Positions 16,614 to 24,984 of a DNA stretch of 64,000 nt are shown piece after piece; the stretch's first letter is position 1; every line of letters starts with the position of its first letter. The stretch is from GWB2-37-7 sp942492835 (GTDB lineage Bacteria > Bacillota > Clostridia > Lutisporales > Lutisporaceae), in the NCBI GenBank assembly GCA_942492835.1, contig OW818645.1, forward strand, positions 2,914,001 to 2,978,000. The letters are read 5' to 3'. The notes beneath the pieces were generated by a model. That model made no database searches, was not told the origin of the DNA, and saw only the letters and a list, made by a program, of their open reading frames with translations. The translations under genes and the position numbers were made by a program.

Positions 16614-17726
16614 ATGGGGCCAAATTTTGATGGCAATCTTGTTGAAGACTTATTTAATGAGACAAAAAATGAGTTGAAGAAAATGATACCAGTAAATATA
16701 ATGATTGTTGGTAAGACTGGTGTAGGGAAAAGTACTCTCGTGAACAATATTTTTCGTGAAAAGTTAGCAGAAACAGGAATAGGACAACCAGTAACAAAGC
16801 ATCTTAGGCGAATTGAAAAGGATGGGGTTCCTGTACGTATATATGATACAAAAGGACTTGAACTTAAGAAAGAGATTCAAGAAGAAATAATGGATGAAAT
16901 TAATTCGAAAATTAAAGAGTTATATAGACAGAGGGATGAAAAAGAATATATTCACGTAATTTGGTTTTGTATAAATTCTAATTCAAATAGAATTGAAGAT
17001 TATGAAATTGAAATGATAAAGGCTTTTTCAGATACAACACCAGTTATTTTAGTTTTGACACAAAGTATTGGTGAGAATGCTATTGAGTTTAGAAAAAAAT
17101 TAGATGATATGAACCTAGTAGCAAGTGCAATTCAAACAGTATTAGCAGAGCCATACAAAATTAATGCTGATATTTCAATACCGCCTCAAGGACTAAAAGA
17201 ACTTGTTGCTAAGACTTATGAGGTTTTACCTAAGGCTGTAAGACAGGCTTTTAATAATGCCCAAAAGGTAGACATAGAGAAAAAAGTAAAAGATGCTACA
17301 GTTTGGGCAACTGGATACATTGCGGGATCATTTGGAGCAGGCTTTACTCCAATACCATTTTCAGATGCAGCTGTTTTGGTACCAATTCAGATAGGAATGC
17401 TCGCACATATAACAGCGATTTTTGGCATTTCATTAGATAAGGCACTATTAAGTAGTATTGTTACATCTATTGGTGGGAGTGGAGGTGCTACATTTTTAGG
17501 GAGATATATTGTATCAAACATATTAAAATTTATACCTGGCGTAGGCACAATAGTTGGGGGTCTTATAAGCGGTGCTACAGCGTCTATACTTACAACAGCA
17601 CTTGCATTATCATATATTAAAGTTATGGCAATAGTTGCTGAAAATGAGTATAAAGGTAAAAGTACTAATAGTGAAGAAATTGCAAAGATGATGAAAGGTA
17701 TATATGAAGAGAATATTAAAAAGTAA
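16614..17726 (+). CDS. Dynamin/Era-like GTPase with DUF697-type membrane domain
   Basis: The 370-residue protein has G1 GKTGVGKST at 33-41, G3 DTKG at 78-81, and LTQS where most GTPases have NKxD, so base specificity may be altered. The C-terminal half (about 225-350) is hydrophobic and Gly-rich (GYIAGSFGAGFTPIPFSDAA, VGTIVGGLISGAT), like the DUF697 domain that can enter membranes. It sits between large terminase and portal, where phages rarely need a GTPase, and is followed by a terminator hairpin, so it looks like a cargo gene. Abortive infection or membrane defence is possible but not shown. Confidence 0.7.
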   Translation: MGPNFDGNLVEDLFNETKNELKKMIPVNIMIVGKTGVGKSTLVNNIFREKLAETGIGQPVTKHLRRIEKDGVPVRIYDTKGLELKKEIQEEIMDEINSKIKELYRQRDEKEYIHVIWFCINSNSNRIEDYEIEMIKAFSDTTPVILVLTQSIGENAIEFRKKLDDMNLVASAIQTVLAEPYKINADISIPPQGLKELVAKTYEVLPKAVRQAFNNAQKVDIEKKVKDATVWATGYIAGSFGAGFTPIPFSDAAVLVPIQIGMLAHITAIFGISLDKALLSSIVTSIGGSGGATFLGRYIVSNILKFIPGVGTIVGGLISGATASILTTALALSYIKVMAIVAENEYKGKSTNSEEIAKMMKGIYEENIKK

Positions 17727-17746
17727 AAGAAGATTGTTCTAATACA

Positions 17747-17775
17747 AGCCTGTACAAATTGTATGGGCTATTTTT
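17747..17775 (+). terminator. Terminator-like hairpin before the portal gene
   Basis: AGCCTGTAC (17747-17755) pairs with GTATGGGCT (17761-17769), two pairs being G-T, followed by ATTTTTATG. The next block, ATGCCCATTTTAGAAAGG, nearly matches the one before the ParB-methyltransferase gene. Confidence 0.6.
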
Positions 17776-17803
17776 ATGCCCATTTTAGAAAGGATGTGAT
17801 ACT

Positions 17804-19099
17804 TTGCAAATAACAGAAAACCTTATAAAACAATGCTTGACCGAGTTAGAGAATAACTCCAGCATCAAGCAAAAATACAAAGATTATTATGAGGGAAACC
17901 ACAGCATACTCAAGGATTATGATATGCAGGACAGCAGAAGTAACCGCAAGCTGATATTTAACTTTCCTCGCAAGTTTGTAGATAATGAAACAGGCTACCT
18001 CCTCGGAAAGCCTGTTAATTTTATATCCAAAAGTGATGACAAGAATATTGTTGTCTGCATAGACAGGAACAGCAGCCATTGGGACAAAGAACATAATATT
18101 TCCCTCCGTAAGCAAAGTGAAATCTATGGAGAAAGTTACGAGTTAAACTACATTAATACCGATGGAGAATTCTGTGCAACAATCCTTACACCCTTGGAAT
18201 GCTATGTCTTGGAGGATGGAACAGCCGAGAGAAATGTCCTGCTGGCAATACATAAATTCAAGAGAAGGTTCGATGATATAGAATACCTTGATGTTTATAC
18301 TGATGCTGAAATACTGCATTATAAACTGGTTGAGGATTCTAATATTGAGCTTATTGGTAAACACAATCATATATTCGGCAGAGTACCTGTTGTTGTATGT
18401 CCAGCCAACACTGAGCGTAAAAGCGGATTCGAAGATTTAATTAGCCTTTTTGATTCATATAATGCTTTGAATTCCGATTTAGTAAATGAGATTTCCGACC
18501 ACCGCAATGCTTATCTCATTATAGAAAATGCAAAAATTGAAGAAGAAGATTTGCTTAAAATGAAGCAGATGGGCATTATTCAAGTACCAAAGGGTGGAGC
18601 GGTCAAATGGCTCACAAAGGACATCAACGATTCCTTTGTGAAAAATGAGCTTGAGAATATTGAACGTAAAATCTATGACATGATGGATGAGGTTAATTTC
18701 AATGAAAACTGGGCTTCTAATACTTCCTCACTGGCAATCAGGAATAAACTCTTAAACCTTGAGAATAGGGTGTCTATGCGTCAGGCTTTTATGGAAAAGG
18801 TCATCAAAGAAAGGCTGAAAAATCTATTTATTTATATCCGCAAGAAAGAAGGCAAGACATTTGATTATAGAGATGTAGCAGTGAAATTTACTCGAAACCT
18901 TCCTACAGACCTTGTTGGATTAGCAGACGTAATTGTAAAACTCAAAGATATTTGTTCACAGGAAACACTGCTTACATTACTGCCATTTATTGAAAATCCC
19001 GCAGTGGAATTGCAGAAATATAAAACAGAAAAGGCTAACGCAATTGAAGGGAGTGATTTATCAAAAACATCAACCGAATCAGCAGCAATAGTAAATTAG
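17804..19099 (+). CDS. Portal protein, SPP1 family
   Basis: The 431-residue protein resembles the SPP1 gp6 portal family. Near the N-terminus it has KYKDYYEGNH and RKLIFNFPRKFVDNETGYLLGKP; later come RVPVVVCPAN, the helical stem SDLVNEISDHRNAYLIIEN and ENWASNTSSLAIRNKL. It forms the dodecameric channel through which DNA enters the capsid. It starts at TTG behind AAAGGATG. It is followed by scaffold and coat genes in the usual order. Confidence 0.88.
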   Translation: MQITENLIKQCLTELENNSSIKQKYKDYYEGNHSILKDYDMQDSRSNRKLIFNFPRKFVDNETGYLLGKPVNFISKSDDKNIVVCIDRNSSHWDKEHNISLRKQSEIYGESYELNYINTDGEFCATILTPLECYVLEDGTAERNVLLAIHKFKRRFDDIEYLDVYTDAEILHYKLVEDSNIELIGKHNHIFGRVPVVVCPANTERKSGFEDLISLFDSYNALNSDLVNEISDHRNAYLIIENAKIEEEDLLKMKQMGIIQVPKGGAVKWLTKDINDSFVKNELENIERKIYDMMDEVNFNENWASNTSSLAIRNKLLNLENRVSMRQAFMEKVIKERLKNLFIYIRKKEGKTFDYRDVAVKFTRNLPTDLVGLADVIVKLKDICSQETLLTLLPFIENPAVELQKYKTEKANAIEGSDLSKTSTESAAIVN

Positions 19100-19168
19100 A
19101 AAAACTATGCGTTCTTAGTTCCACAGGAGTTAAGAGGGCAAACCCAAATAACAAGGAGGATTTTTATT

Positions 19169-19753
19169 ATGACATTTGAAGAAGTAAAAGAGTTTTTACA
19201 AAGTGAAGCAGGAAAGGCTTCAGAAGTAACAGCATATTTGCAGGGGTTAATTCCATTGACCGTTGCAAGAGTGCAGGAGTACATCGACAAAACACCTGAA
19301 GGGAAATCATGGGTTGATTCTGTAAGGGATAAGCATTTGCAGAAAGGACTTGAGACTTGGAAAACAAATAATCTCGAATCACTGCTTAATGATGAAATCA
19401 AAAAGAGATTCCCCGAAAAGGATGAAAAGGAACTTGAGGTTGAAAAACTAAGAGCCGAGATTGAAAAGATGAAACATGAAAAACAGAGAGAGTCGCTCAC
19501 AAACAAAGCCATCAAAATAGCAACAGAGAAGAGTCTACCGATTGAATTGGTAGATTTTTTTATTGGTGCTGATGAGCAAACCACTGTTTCGAATGTTAAA
19601 GTTTTTGAGGATACCTTCAGTCATTATGTTCAGAAAACAGTAGAGCAAAGACTGAAAGGTGATGGGTATGTCCCCCCGAAGGATAATGATGGCAAACAAG
19701 GCAACTTGGAAAGTTTGTCTATGGAAGAGTATATCAAAGCGAGAAGCAAATAA
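19169..19753 (+). CDS. Scaffolding protein (DUF4355-like)
   Basis: The 194-residue protein has the phage scaffold layout: a coiled-coil centre (about 85-115, KELEVEKLRAEIEKMKHEKQ), then helical KAIKIATEKSLPIELVDFFIG and a short basic end. It should guide coat assembly and leave or stay in the procapsid. Its place between portal and coat supports this. No prohead protease is encoded nearby, which fits P22-type heads. The start ATG lies behind AAGGAGG. Confidence 0.75.
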   Translation: MTFEEVKEFLQSEAGKASEVTAYLQGLIPLTVARVQEYIDKTPEGKSWVDSVRDKHLQKGLETWKTNNLESLLNDEIKKRFPEKDEKELEVEKLRAEIEKMKHEKQRESLTNKAIKIATEKSLPIELVDFFIGADEQTTVSNVKVFEDTFSHYVQKTVEQRLKGDGYVPPKDNDGKQGNLESLSMEEYIKARSK

Positions 19754-19779
19754 AATTTGAAAGGATATGGTGAATTATT

Positions 19780-20904
19780 ATGGGAAACACAATTTTAACT
19801 CCATCTATTATAGCGAAGGAAGCGTTACTGCAATTAAGAAACAATACTGTCATGGCAAATTTGGTATATAGGGATTATTCACAGGAATTTGTTGCTGGAG
19901 TAGGAAACACAGTAACAATTAGAAAGCCAGCAACATTTGAAGCACAGGAATTTAACAGAAGTACAGGTATTCAGATTCAGGATGCTACTGAAGGCTCTGA
20001 ATCAGTAGTATTGGATAAGCTTTTGGATGTATCATTTGAAGTTACAGCTGAACAGCTTACAATGGATATCAGAGATTTCAGCGAACAATTGCTTATTCCT
20101 GCAATGCAGGGCTTTGCAAATAAAATTGACCTATATTTGTTGGGTCTTTACAATGATATTCCTTTTAACTTTGGAACAGCTGGAAGCACACCTTCTGAAA
20201 TCAGTGATGTTACTGGTGCAAGAAAGGTATTGAATGATAATAAAGTTCCTTTTGCAAATAGGAATCTTGTCATTGATACTGCTGCTGAAGATAAATTTCT
20301 TCAGTTAGCTACCTTCTATGAAGCAGATAAAGTAGGAGACAATGGGACAGCACTCAGAGAAGCTTCACTTGGTAGAAAATTCGGATTCAATATATTTATG
20401 GATCAGAATGTGAAGAAGCATACCAAGGGAACTTTAGCAGGGGATGCAGGAACAATTAAAGTTAAGGGAGCAGTCAGTGCTGGTTCTACTCAATTGGTAA
20501 TTGACGGAACTAATATGACTGGAACACTTCTTAAAGGTGACCTTGTATCAATTGATGGTAAGCCTTATGCGGTTACTGAAAATACTACTGCTGTTACAAA
20601 TGAAATCGCAGTAAAGTTATATCCTGCAACAGCAGACATTGCTGATGATGCTGAAGTAACCATTGTTTCTACACATACTGCTAATCTGGCATTTCATAAG
20701 AATGCTTTTGCATTGGTAAGCAGACCTTTGGCATTGCCAAGAGGCTTGAGTTCCGAGCAAAAAGCAATTGTGAATTATGATGGATTAGGGTTGAGAGTCA
20801 TTTATGATTACAACAGCCAGTATAAGAAGGATGTCATTTCTATTGATATGCTTTGTGGAGTGAAGACTTTAAGTTCTGAACTTGCTTGCAGATTATTGGG
20901 ATAA
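19780..20904 (+). CDS. Major capsid protein, P22-coat-like
   Basis: The 374-residue protein begins TILTPSIIAKEALLQLRNN and has GNTVTIRKP, LDVSFEVTAEQLTMDI and NKIDLYLLGLYNDI, all typical of the P22 coat/HK97-fold family found in Firmicutes phages. A beta-rich insertion at about 225-300 (KGAVSAGSTQLVIDG onward) may be a surface domain. It would form the icosahedral shell. The start ATG lies behind AAAGGA. The gene is intact, which argues against long decay of the head module. Confidence 0.85.
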   Translation: MGNTILTPSIIAKEALLQLRNNTVMANLVYRDYSQEFVAGVGNTVTIRKPATFEAQEFNRSTGIQIQDATEGSESVVLDKLLDVSFEVTAEQLTMDIRDFSEQLLIPAMQGFANKIDLYLLGLYNDIPFNFGTAGSTPSEISDVTGARKVLNDNKVPFANRNLVIDTAAEDKFLQLATFYEADKVGDNGTALREASLGRKFGFNIFMDQNVKKHTKGTLAGDAGTIKVKGAVSAGSTQLVIDGTNMTGTLLKGDLVSIDGKPYAVTENTTAVTNEIAVKLYPATADIADDAEVTIVSTHTANLAFHKNAFALVSRPLALPRGLSSEQKAIVNYDGLGLRVIYDYNSQYKKDVISIDMLCGVKTLSSELACRLLG

Positions 20905-20964
20905 TCAATGAAGTTGGGGGTGTACCGATTGGTGCATCCCCTTTTAAATATTTTAAGGATGGTG

Positions 20965-21189
20965 ATGTTTTTGAAATGTCCATATTGCAATATTGAATAC
21001 AACTCACCTGAAACATTCAATGTTCATATTCAAGGCTGTTACTATAAAGATTACCCTAAACCATTACAGACAGACTTTGAGGCATTGTCATATCAGGAGT
21101 TAAAAGAAATAGCTCTTTCAAAAGGGATTAAGGCAGGAAATATGAAAAAGGCAGATATTATAAAATCGCTGAAAGAAAAGGAGGACTGA
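20965..21189 (+). CDS. Zinc-finger plus SAP/HeH-domain small protein
   Basis: The 74-residue protein starts MFLKCPYCNIEYNSPETF and has a C-x2-C...H-x4-C pattern (CPYC, HIQGC) that should bind zinc. A SAP/HeH-like helix-extended-helix (LSYQELKEIALSKGIKAGNM, then KADIIKSLKEKE) follows and could bind DNA or the neck. An upstream in-frame ATG has no ribosome site; the ATG at 20965 follows AAGGATGG. It sits between coat and connector genes, where small SAP-like proteins are common. Confidence 0.65.
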   Translation: MFLKCPYCNIEYNSPETFNVHIQGCYYKDYPKPLQTDFEALSYQELKEIALSKGIKAGNMKKADIIKSLKEKED

Positions 21190-21193
21190 TACT

Positions 21194-21499
21194 ATGCTTG
21201 AAATTGTTAAAATGCTTCTTGGAATTGAATTAATCGATACTTCAAAAGATAGTATCCTTAATCACTTTATAAATCAGGCATTAAAGGTAGCACTTTCATA
21301 TTGCAATGTTACCGAACTTTATGCTGAATATGACGGTACAATTGCTGATTTAGCTGTTTACCTTTATAAAAACAAAGACAGCGTTGGCTACAAGCAGAAA
21401 ACGGAAGGTGAACGCAGTGTTACCTATGAAGGTAGCGGTATTCCTGAATATATAAAATCAGCATTGCCACTTCCAAGAATAAAGGTCGGGTGCGAGTGA
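21194..21499 (+). CDS. Head-tail connector (gp6/gp15-like adaptor)
   Basis: The 101-residue all-helical protein has the pattern of phage DNA-packaging adaptors that dock on the portal (LNHFINQALKVALSYCNV, then DLAVYLYKNKDSVGYKQKTEGERSVTYEG and a Pro-Leu-Pro end). It would extend the portal channel. It begins four bases after the previous gene behind AAGGAGG, and its stop overlaps the next start. Confidence 0.7.
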   Translation: MLEIVKMLLGIELIDTSKDSILNHFINQALKVALSYCNVTELYAEYDGTIADLAVYLYKNKDSVGYKQKTEGERSVTYEGSGIPEYIKSALPLPRIKVGCE

Positions 21500-21774
21500 T
21501 GTTTAATGATGCCTTAATAAAAATATATTCAAGTTCAAATTCGGCTTCCTATATAAAATCAATATATGCAGATTTTCAGCCATATTCCAAAAGCATAGTG
21601 TTTGAAGATGGCTTTCAAATTGATATTACAAACAGATTGTTTTGTGATACTGATATTTCGATTACAAAGGATACCTTTATTGAAATTGAAAATGAAAAGT
21701 ATAAGGTAATGGATATAAAAAAATGGGATGAACATTATGAAGTTTACCTGTACAAGTTGAAAAGGCAGGTGTAG
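21499..21774 (+). CDS. Head-closure/stopper-like protein
   Basis: The 91-residue beta-rich protein (DFQPYSKSIVFEDGFQIDI, then EIENEKYKVMDIKKWDEHYEVYLYK) has the size, place and strand pattern of phage head-closure proteins that plug the channel after packaging. The ATG overlaps the preceding TGA as TGATG, suggesting translational coupling. Two in-frame GTG codons slightly upstream are alternative starts. The role rests on gene order. Confidence 0.55.
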   Translation: MFNDALIKIYSSSNSASYIKSIYADFQPYSKSIVFEDGFQIDITNRLFCDTDISITKDTFIEIENEKYKVMDIKKWDEHYEVYLYKLKRQV

Positions 21775-21779
21775 ATTTC

Positions 21780-22931
21780 ATGCAAGATATAGATGAAATG
21801 ATAGACTTTTTCCTTTATGAAAAAGGTGAAAGCATTAAGGTCAACGGAGTAGAGCAGATTGCACTTATAGTTGATGCAGTAGAAAAACTGACCTATTATG
21901 ATGATAAAATTATCCGTTGTAAATGCCAGATAAAAACAGGTGATATTGTTGAATATAACAATTTGAAATATATTATTATCAGCCAGATTGACAAGGAAGA
22001 AAACTCATACAGGGCAAGAATAAGAAAATGCAGCTACAGGGTAGCTTTTAACTGGTCGGGTAATATTAAGTGGTTCGATTGCATTGAAGAAAGTAAAGTA
22101 TTTGATGTTGAAACAGGCACTTATATATCAGTAGCTTCAGGAAATATTTATATTACTGTACAGTATAATTCCGATACAAGAAATATCGCTTTAAATCAGA
22201 GGTTCTACGTTACCAATCAACCGTTCAAGGTTATAGGAATCGACAAATCCCAAGAAGGTCTTATAAAATTTAATTGTGCATTGGATTTTATAAACACATC
22301 ATATGATGATGCTGAGAATAATATTGCAGACCGTTGGAGATATGAAACAGGTCATGCCTATACATTGAACATAAATAATGGAAATACAGTCAATGTCCTT
22401 ATAAACGATATTATTCAATTAAATTTATCAGCAACTGATAATGGAACCACTTTAGCTAATACTGTAGTCACATATACAAGCAGCGACTCGAATATCGTAA
22501 GTGTAGATAATACGGGTAAGGTTATGGGAATTGCTCTTGGTCAAGCAGTAATAACAGCTATGCTTACATATCATGAAACAATTTCGGATTCAATCACTAT
22601 AACCACAGTGGAAAGCCTAACACACAGCTATACAATTGACATAACTGGAAGTACCATAATTTATCTTGGACAAAGCGAATCCTATGTTGCCCATATATAT
22701 GATAATGGTACGGAGGTCTTTGATAAGTCTGTAGCATGGAGTGTAAGAAATCAAGACGGAACAACTTCTGCAGCTTATGCCACTATTACAACAAGCACAG
22801 GAAATAGTGTAACCATAAAAGCTAGTAGTAGCAGTACATATGTAAATAAATATGTTGTTTTAAAAGCAATGCTGTCGGATGATGAGACGGTATTTAAGGA
22901 ATTTATTATGCAATTGAAGAGTATATTTTAA
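21780..22931 (+). CDS. Head/neck protein with bacterial Ig-like (Big_2) domains
   Basis: The 383-residue protein has an N-terminal part of about 190 residues that reads like a phage neck or head-completion domain. Two Ig-like repeats follow, the first at about 200-285 (VTYTSSDSNIVSVDNTGKVMGIALGQAVITA) and the second at about 290-383 (STIIYLGQSESYVAHIYDNG). Ig domains of this kind decorate heads or tails and bind carbohydrates. It is the last morphogenetic gene before a terminator; no tail gene follows. Confidence 0.7.
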   Translation: MQDIDEMIDFFLYEKGESIKVNGVEQIALIVDAVEKLTYYDDKIIRCKCQIKTGDIVEYNNLKYIIISQIDKEENSYRARIRKCSYRVAFNWSGNIKWFDCIEESKVFDVETGTYISVASGNIYITVQYNSDTRNIALNQRFYVTNQPFKVIGIDKSQEGLIKFNCALDFINTSYDDAENNIADRWRYETGHAYTLNINNGNTVNVLINDIIQLNLSATDNGTTLANTVVTYTSSDSNIVSVDNTGKVMGIALGQAVITAMLTYHETISDSITITTVESLTHSYTIDITGSTIIYLGQSESYVAHIYDNGTEVFDKSVAWSVRNQDGTTSAAYATITTSTGNSVTIKASSSSTYVNKYVVLKAMLSDDETVFKEFIMQLKSIF

Positions 22932-22932
22932 A

Positions 22933-22960
22933 AGGGCTTGCCAAAAGGTAAGCCTCTTTA
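22933..22960 (+). terminator. Terminator ending the head operon
   Basis: GGCTTGCC (22935-22942) pairs with GGTAAGCC (22947-22954), one G-T pair, four-base loop, followed by TCTTTAAATTT. It marks the end of the head genes. Confidence 0.7.
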
Positions 22961-22986
22961 AATTTGTGAGGAGGAAAATTTAAACT

Positions 22987-23127
22987 ATGATAAATGATGC
23001 GAATATAAACTATAGGATGAGTTTACATATATTAAACATACTTAAGGAAAAGAACTTGATAACCGAGGATGAGTTTGCTGCCATAGATAATGAAAACAAA
23101 ACGTTCTTCAAAGCCTTGGAATTTTAA
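22987..23127 (+). CDS. SHOCT-like small protein before the recombinase
   Basis: This 46-codon frame (MINDANINYRMSLHILNILK start, NLITEDEFAAID centre) has an excellent GAGGAGG ribosome site. It resembles the short SHOCT-domain proteins that precede serine recombinase genes in clostridial elements. The function is unknown. The promoter-like box of the recombinase begins five bases after its stop. Confidence 0.65.
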   Translation: MINDANINYRMSLHILNILKEKNLITEDEFAAIDNENKTFFKALEF

Positions 23128-23131
23128 CGAT

Positions 23132-23161
23132 TTGACTTGATTAGTGCCGTGAGCAATTATA
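23132..23161 (+). promoter_or_regulatory. Promoter-like box, copy 4
   Basis: TTGACT (23132-23137), 18 bases, ATTATA (23156-23161), followed by ACCACAAAA. It resembles the boxes before both amidoligase-family genes and precedes the serine recombinase. Confidence 0.55.
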
Positions 23162-23203
23162 TCATGTGACCACAAAAAGAATATATTTGAAAGGAAGGGT
23201 TTT

Positions 23204-24832
23204 ATGGTAGCAAATACTGCAAAAAAGATAGTTAAGAAAATAGAAGCAAAACCAGTTCAGGTCATCAACGGATTCCCTGACGGTGCAAAGAAAAGAGTAT
23301 GTGCCTATTGCAGGGTTAGTACAGCGCAGGAGGAGCAGGAATCAAGCTTTGAGTCGCAGGTGAATTATTATACCCAATATATCACGAACAGAAATGATTG
23401 GACTTTGGTTGATATTTATGCAGATGAAGGTATATCTGGTACCAATACAGCAAAAAGAAAAGACTTTTTAAGAATGATTGATGATTGCATGGCTGGAAAG
23501 ATTGACATGATCATTACGAAGTCGATATCGAGATTCGCAAGAAATACGGTGGACTGCTTGCATTATGTAAGAAAGCTAAAGGAAAAAGGAATAGCAGTTT
23601 ACTTTGAAACAGAAAACATTGATACCCTTGGTTCTACAGGTGAACTTTTGCTAACGATACTGAGTGGATTGGCACAGGATAGCAGCAGGAACCAGTCAGA
23701 TGTAACAAGATGGGGTATCCAAAGACAGTTTGAAAACGGAAGGGTTCTGGTAAATACGACAAGGTTTCTTGGATATGATAAAAATGATGAAGGTGAGCTT
23801 GTTATAAATGAAAAGGAGGCTGAAATTGTCCGTAGAATTTTCAATGAGTACCTTGAAGGAAAAAGCTATAATGCCATCGCCAAGGGTCTTACAAGAGACG
23901 GAATCAAAACAGGTGCCGGAAATACAAAATGGTGGGATTCTACCATTAACGGCATATTGGAAAATGAAAAATATTACGGAGATGCGCTTTTACAGAAAAC
24001 TCTAACTATAGATTTTTTAAAACATAAGAGAATTGATAATAAGGGTCAGGCTCAACAGTTTATGATTGAGGGGAACCATCCACCGATAATACCAAAGGAG
24101 TTATTTGATAGAATACAGGCTGAAAAGGCAAGAAGAGCTGCAAAATTCAATAATATTGAAGGCGATAGACAGAAATACAGCAATAAATATCCCTTTAGTG
24201 GTAAAGTGTTCTGCAGTGATTGTGGCAATGTATACAGAAGAAGACAATGGAATAGTAATAACCCTTCAATGAAGTTTGTATGGCAGTGCAAGACTTATAT
24301 TCAAAAAGGGAAGGAAGCTTGTTCAGCAAAAGCGGTTGATGAGGAAACCCTGAAAGATGCTTTTGTAAGGGTATTTAATCAGCTATATGAAGGCAGGGAT
24401 GGTTTTATAAAGGCTTTGGTAGAAAACATTGAGAAGGTACTTCTTCATAAGCCAAGCAATATGCAGATCGAGGCTCTGGATAATAAAATTGAAAAAATGA
24501 AAATAGAACTGAAAAGATTGATACGATTCCAAACCAGCAATGGCGTGGATGAAGAGGTTTTCAGAGAAGAGTACAAGAGAGTATCTGAGGAACTGGAGAA
24601 ATTGAGATTACAGAGGGTAGATATAGATAAGGACAGTATACTAAAGGAAAGCCTGAAAGGTAGAATAGATGAAATTATTGAGATTATAAAGGGCAGACAG
24701 GAAGCATTGCAAGAGTTCGATGAAGAAATATTTAATGCGTTGGTTGCGAAGATAGAAGTTATCTCACCAACGCATTTTATTTTTGAATTGAAGAGTGGAA
24801 AGAGAATTGAAGAGGATATCAAATCAAAATAA
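23204..24832 (+). CDS. Large serine recombinase
   Basis: The 542-residue protein has a resolvase catalytic domain (AYCRVST, catalytic Ser39, then ADEGISGT and SRFARN), a recombinase domain (about 165-290), a zinc ribbon (CSDCG about residue 340, partner CSAK about 370) and a C-terminal coiled coil (about 425-500). Such enzymes integrate and excise phages and transposons of clostridia in one direction unless aided by a directionality factor. It sits at the right edge of the element behind its own promoter box. A second, tyrosine, recombinase exists 9 kb to the left. Confidence 0.92.
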   Translation: MVANTAKKIVKKIEAKPVQVINGFPDGAKKRVCAYCRVSTAQEEQESSFESQVNYYTQYITNRNDWTLVDIYADEGISGTNTAKRKDFLRMIDDCMAGKIDMIITKSISRFARNTVDCLHYVRKLKEKGIAVYFETENIDTLGSTGELLLTILSGLAQDSSRNQSDVTRWGIQRQFENGRVLVNTTRFLGYDKNDEGELVINEKEAEIVRRIFNEYLEGKSYNAIAKGLTRDGIKTGAGNTKWWDSTINGILENEKYYGDALLQKTLTIDFLKHKRIDNKGQAQQFMIEGNHPPIIPKELFDRIQAEKARRAAKFNNIEGDRQKYSNKYPFSGKVFCSDCGNVYRRRQWNSNNPSMKFVWQCKTYIQKGKEACSAKAVDEETLKDAFVRVFNQLYEGRDGFIKALVENIEKVLLHKPSNMQIEALDNKIEKMKIELKRLIRFQTSNGVDEEVFREEYKRVSEELEKLRLQRVDIDKDSILKESLKGRIDEIIEIIKGRQEALQEFDEEIFNALVAKIEVISPTHFIFELKSGKRIEEDIKSK

Positions 24833-24984
24833 ATTAATGAATCATTTTTTAAGTGGAATAATTATATAATATATAAAATGTTCGTTTAGAATAAATCTAT
24901 ATTGAATCAAAATTATAGGTAGTTTAAGTTTTGTTTTTATGAGGAAAATAGAAATGTAAAAGGAATTTTAATCGGAGGTTTATA

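Larger units (their letters stand above)
383..24832. mobile_element. Prophage or tail-less phage satellite (approximate limits)
   Basis: Almost all genes here are on the plus strand and phage-like: polymerase, helicase, ParB-methyltransferase, amidoligase cassette, small and large terminase, portal, scaffold, coat and connectors, with a tyrosine integrase and a large serine recombinase. No tail tape measure, tail tube, baseplate, holin, endolysin, head protease or obvious repressor is seen. The limits given are those of the first and last clearly element-type genes. I found no convincing duplicated attachment core at the two edges, and the YopX-like gene to the right may also belong. It is either a decayed prophage or an element that makes capsids and borrows tails. 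Confidence 0.75.

Noticed and set aside
22988..24832. Hidden tail genes after the head module
   Set aside because: This stretch is fully taken by the SHOCT-like peptide, promoter box and serine recombinase; no tail protein fits.
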